Source: Oscillospiraceae bacterium
GTDB taxonomy: Bacteria; Bacillota; Clostridia; Oscillospirales; Ruminococcaceae
Assembly (NCBI GenBank): GCA_015067375.1
Contig: SVMQ01000024.1
Location: 1-16,948 of the forward strand
DNA length: 16,948 nt
Direction of reading: 5' to 3'
The notes below the pieces were generated by a model. It was not told where the DNA came from, did no database searches, and saw nothing but the letters and a program-made list of their open reading frames with translations. Within the stretch, counting starts at the first letter, position 1; each line of letters opens with the position of its first letter. The translations under genes and the position numbers were made by a program. Shown piece by piece: positions 15,162-16,948 of the stretch.

Positions 15162-15896
15162 TCAGTAATAGCCTACGCCGTCACACGCCTGACATTCGAG
15201 CGTGCCACCGCAGGATATGCAGGTCACCTTGTTGCCGTCCCAGTTGTGAGTAAGTCCTGTGCCTTGGCAAACATCGCATTCTCCGCTGCCGTAGCACATG
15301 CCGCACATACGGTTGCCCACATTTGTGTTGTTATTGTAATATCCGTCATCATATCCGCCGTAATCGTTATATCCGACAGTGTTGTTGTCACGATCTCTGT
15401 CCTTTTTGCTGCTTTTTTTGCTGCTGCCGCCACCGCCGCCTGCAAAGACTGCAATAAACACTATCATTAGTACCAGTATCAATGCCATAGATATTATATA
15501 CGGCAGATATTTTTTGATGTTTGTTTGCGCTTGCGGCGCATACTGAGGAGAATAGTTGCCTGCATACTGCGGCTGTGCCTGATATACGGGCTGCTGATAA
15601 GCTGCCGCAGGCTGTGCTGATATCGAAGCATCAGAGCGAGTGCCGCATTTTGTGCAGAACGCCATCCCATCCTCAAGCTTATTACCGCACGTTGTACAGA
15701 ATGAAAGCTTTGCCTCGCGCTGAGCGCTGGGTGTTATCTCATAGCGAGAGCCACATTCCGAGCAGAAGTCCATTCCATCCTCTTTTTTGTGACCGCAGTG
15801 AGTGCAGAATGCAGGGATGTCCTCTCCACGAGAGCCACATTCAGTGCAGAAGGTCATGCCATCTTCCATCTTATGGCCGCAATTATCGCAGAACAT
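15162..15896 (-). CDS. Zinc-ribbon membrane protein with DnaJ-like Cys-rich tail (paralog 3)
   Basis: 244 aa; AGGAGG 9 nt before ATG 15896. Three zinc ribbons at the same positions as paralog 2, Gln/Tyr/Pro linker four residues shorter (QAAQ missing), membrane helix about 129-152, Gly-rich and Lys/Asp segment, GYNDYGGYDDGYYNNN linker. The Cys-rich tail C198xxCYGSGxC207xxCQGTG ... C226xxCGG ... C235xxCDGVG is much closer to that of paralog 1 than to paralog 2, while its N-terminal half is closest to paralog 2. That mosaic suggests recombination between copies. It is first of the three to be transcribed, after the Gln-repeat membrane protein. Function unknown. Confidence 0.85.
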   Translation of the reverse strand: MFCDNCGHKMEDGMTFCTECGSRGEDIPAFCTHCGHKKEDGMDFCSECGSRYEITPSAQREAKLSFCTTCGNKLEDGMAFCTKCGTRSDASISAQPAAAYQQPVYQAQPQYAGNYSPQYAPQAQTNIKKYLPYIISMALILVLMIVFIAVFAGGGGGSSKKSSKKDRDRDNNTVGYNDYGGYDDGYYNNNTNVGNRMCGMCYGSGECDVCQGTGLTHNWDGNKVTCISCGGTLECQACDGVGYY

Positions 15897-15934
15897 AACT
15901 TTTATCCTCCTATAATATTACAGAAGCTCTTAGG

Positions 15935-15960
15935 TATCAGCCCGAAAGATCGGGCTGATA
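15935..15960 (-). repeat. Intergenic hairpin between the Gln-repeat gene and zinc-ribbon gene 3
   Basis: Perfect 11-bp stem TATCAGCCCGA / TCGGGCTGATA, loop AAGA, 13 bp after the upstream stop. The sequence from the hairpin to the next ATG is conserved before all three zinc-ribbon genes. Confidence 0.7.
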
Positions 15961-15973
15961 GTTATATGTGCGT

Positions 15974-16948
15974 TTATTCGATCCTGGTGAATTTATATGT
16001 GCTGACATATTCCTTTTCGCCGTTGTATTCATAATATATATCCCAGGTCATCTTGCTGGAGCTTATTTCATATTCGATGATGACACCATCACTAATGATG
16101 GTATCGCCATCTATCTCGTATGGGAGGTAATCATCTTCACCGCTCATATAGATATTTTTGCTGCTGATATTGAAAACGGTAGCCTCTCCGTCAAAGGTCA
16201 CATACCACAAGCCTTGCGGTGTGTTTTTCTTGCTGCTGACGTCACATCGTTTCAGATCGAGCGATCCGCCGTTGGATTCAAAGTTTTCGCCGTCAGTGGT
16301 ACTGAGACCTATCTCAAGGTAAAGCGTGTCGTTTTTAACGGTGTATTTGAGCGCATTCGTGAGATTGTTGTAAGGCTCGCCGTAGGTGATGACATCGGTC
16401 TTTTCAAATACCTCGTATTCATACCATTCGCCCTCGCCGTACATTCCGTATTCACAGAATACATATTCGGGACAGTTGGAATCGTTATAATCCTCGCCGT
16501 ACCAAGCGCCTGTTATCATTTCTGTTTCGGATGATCTTTTCTTGCTGTCGGAACTATCGTCGTCATCGTCACCATCGTTGTTATCACGGTCGTTGTCACT
16601 GTGAGAGCTTCCCGAATCGCCGCCCAGTACTCCTGTAGCCGCAAGCGTAATGAGTACAGCGCCTGCTATCAGGACTAATACAACGATAATAATCATTATG
16701 GGTTTAAGTACATTTTTCTTCGGCTTCTGCGCGCTTGGAGGATTCTGCACAGGCGGAAGATATCCGGGTTGAACAGAGGGTTGCTGAGGTATCTGCTGAT
16801 AGCCTTGCTGAGGCTGCTGATAGCCTTGCTGAGGCTGCTGATATGCGTTCTGCTGAGGCTGCTGATATGCGTTCTGCTGAGGTACCTGCTGGTAGCCTTG
16901 CTGAGGCTGTTGATATGTATTCTGCTGTGGTATCTGCTGATAGCCTTG
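15974..16948 (-). CDS. Membrane protein with Gln/Pro/Tyr repeats and an extracytoplasmic beta-rich domain (5' end outside window)
   Basis: The frame is open from the window edge to the stop at 15974 (324 codons seen). A GTG at 16750 could be mistaken for a start, but the upstream 66 codons continue in frame as 7-8-residue units (YQQPQQG, YQQPQQNA), so the gene is 5'-partial. Order: Gln-repeat region, PPSAQKPKK, membrane helix (KPIMIIIVVLVLIAGAVLI), an Asp/Ser-rich acidic linker, then about 165 residues of aromatic, beta-rich sequence. That part appears as two similar halves starting ITGAWYGEDY and QGLWYVTFDG, reminiscent of lipocalin-like domains. The linker style matches the zinc-ribbon paralogs, so a zinc ribbon may lie in the missing N-terminus (inference). 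A broken copy of its 3' end lies at 14045-14252. Confidence 0.75.
   Translation of the reverse strand, partial: QGYQQIPQQNTYQQPQQGYQQVPQQNAYQQPQQNAYQQPQQGYQQPQQGYQQIPQQPSVQPGYLPPVQNPPSAQKPKKNVLKPIMIIIVVLVLIAGAVLITLAATGVLGGDSGSSHSDNDRDNNDGDDDDDSSDSKKRSSETEMITGAWYGEDYNDSNCPEYVFCEYGMYGEGEWYEYEVFEKTDVITYGEPYNNLTNALKYTVKNDTLYLEIGLSTTDGENFESNGGSLDLKRCDVSSKKNTPQGLWYVTFDGEATVFNISSKNIYMSGEDDYLPYEIDGDTIISDGVIIEYEISSSKMTWDIYYEYNGEKEYVSTYKFTRIE
16769..16948 (-). repeat. In-frame tandem repeat coding YQQPQQG/YQQPQQNA
   Basis: Imperfect 21- and 24-base units built on CAGCAGCCTCAGCA, with GGCTAT or AACGCATAT between them, continuing past the window edge. Unit variants (IPQQ, VPQQ) show it is not freshly expanded throughout. 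Confidence 0.85.

Noticed and set aside
13342..15898. Cys/His/Ser-rich plus-strand ORFs across the zinc-ribbon array
   Set aside because: They are antisense shadows of the Cys-rich minus-strand genes, lack ribosome sites, and their similarity only mirrors the duplication.
15974..16750. Complete 258-aa protein starting at GTG 16750
   Set aside because: The upstream frame is open with protein repeats to the window edge, so this start is an artefact.
16769..16948. CRISPR-like repeats
   Set aside because: Units are adjacent, in-frame 21-24 bp coding repeats without spacers.

Overview
The window looks like chromosomal DNA from a Gram-positive gut or rumen Firmicute, most likely a Ruminococcus-like member of the Oscillospiraceae. 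This is inferred from four things: sigma-A promoters with extended -10 boxes and strong AGGAGG ribosome sites, lipoproteins with Thr/Ala-rich linkers, a GH74 xyloglucanase, and zinc-ribbon membrane proteins with Asn/Asp/Tyr-rich linkers. No rRNA, complete tRNA or CRISPR array was seen.

Region 1 (1-3330) is a decayed integration site. It holds a possible transposase tail, a small ORF, a large serine recombinase broken by a frameshift near 840, a Thr-rich lipoprotein, and the 3' half of a tRNA-Asn gene (2851-2902) followed by two terminators. The last 11 bases of that tRNA also occur inside the 3' end of the recombinase gene (1834-1844), so the lipoprotein segment is bracketed by two att-like copies. 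Two 11-nt-period CCAAC direct repeats lie nearby.

Region 2 (3330-12160) is mostly ordinary chromosome. It has a WG-repeat protein lacking its 5' end, then a type I glutamine synthetase (-) divergent from a DUF1846 protein (+). These are followed by a serine beta-lactamase-family lipoprotein, a GH74 xyloglucanase lipoprotein, a small DUF6514-like protein and an orphan LytTR response regulator. The regulatory sites are clear: several 17-bp-spaced promoters, a 14-bp palindrome at the predicted glnA start point, and good terminators.

Region 3 (12180-16948) is entirely on the minus strand and is the most unusual part. Transcription runs from the window end leftward. First comes a membrane protein with a Gln/Pro/Tyr tandem-repeat N-terminus, cut by the window edge. 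Then come three paralogous single-pass proteins with 2-3 N-terminal zinc ribbons and a DnaJ-like CxxCxGxG cluster after the membrane segment. A 115-aa unknown protein and a flavodoxin-like protein follow. The array grew by tandem duplication. One junction can be read to within a few bases at 14252/14255, where a decayed 3' copy of the membrane gene meets an aborted 5' copy of the 115-aa gene. Conserved hairpins separate the genes. I regard this expanding zinc-ribbon/Cys-rich membrane protein array as the best candidate for an undescribed system; its function is unknown.
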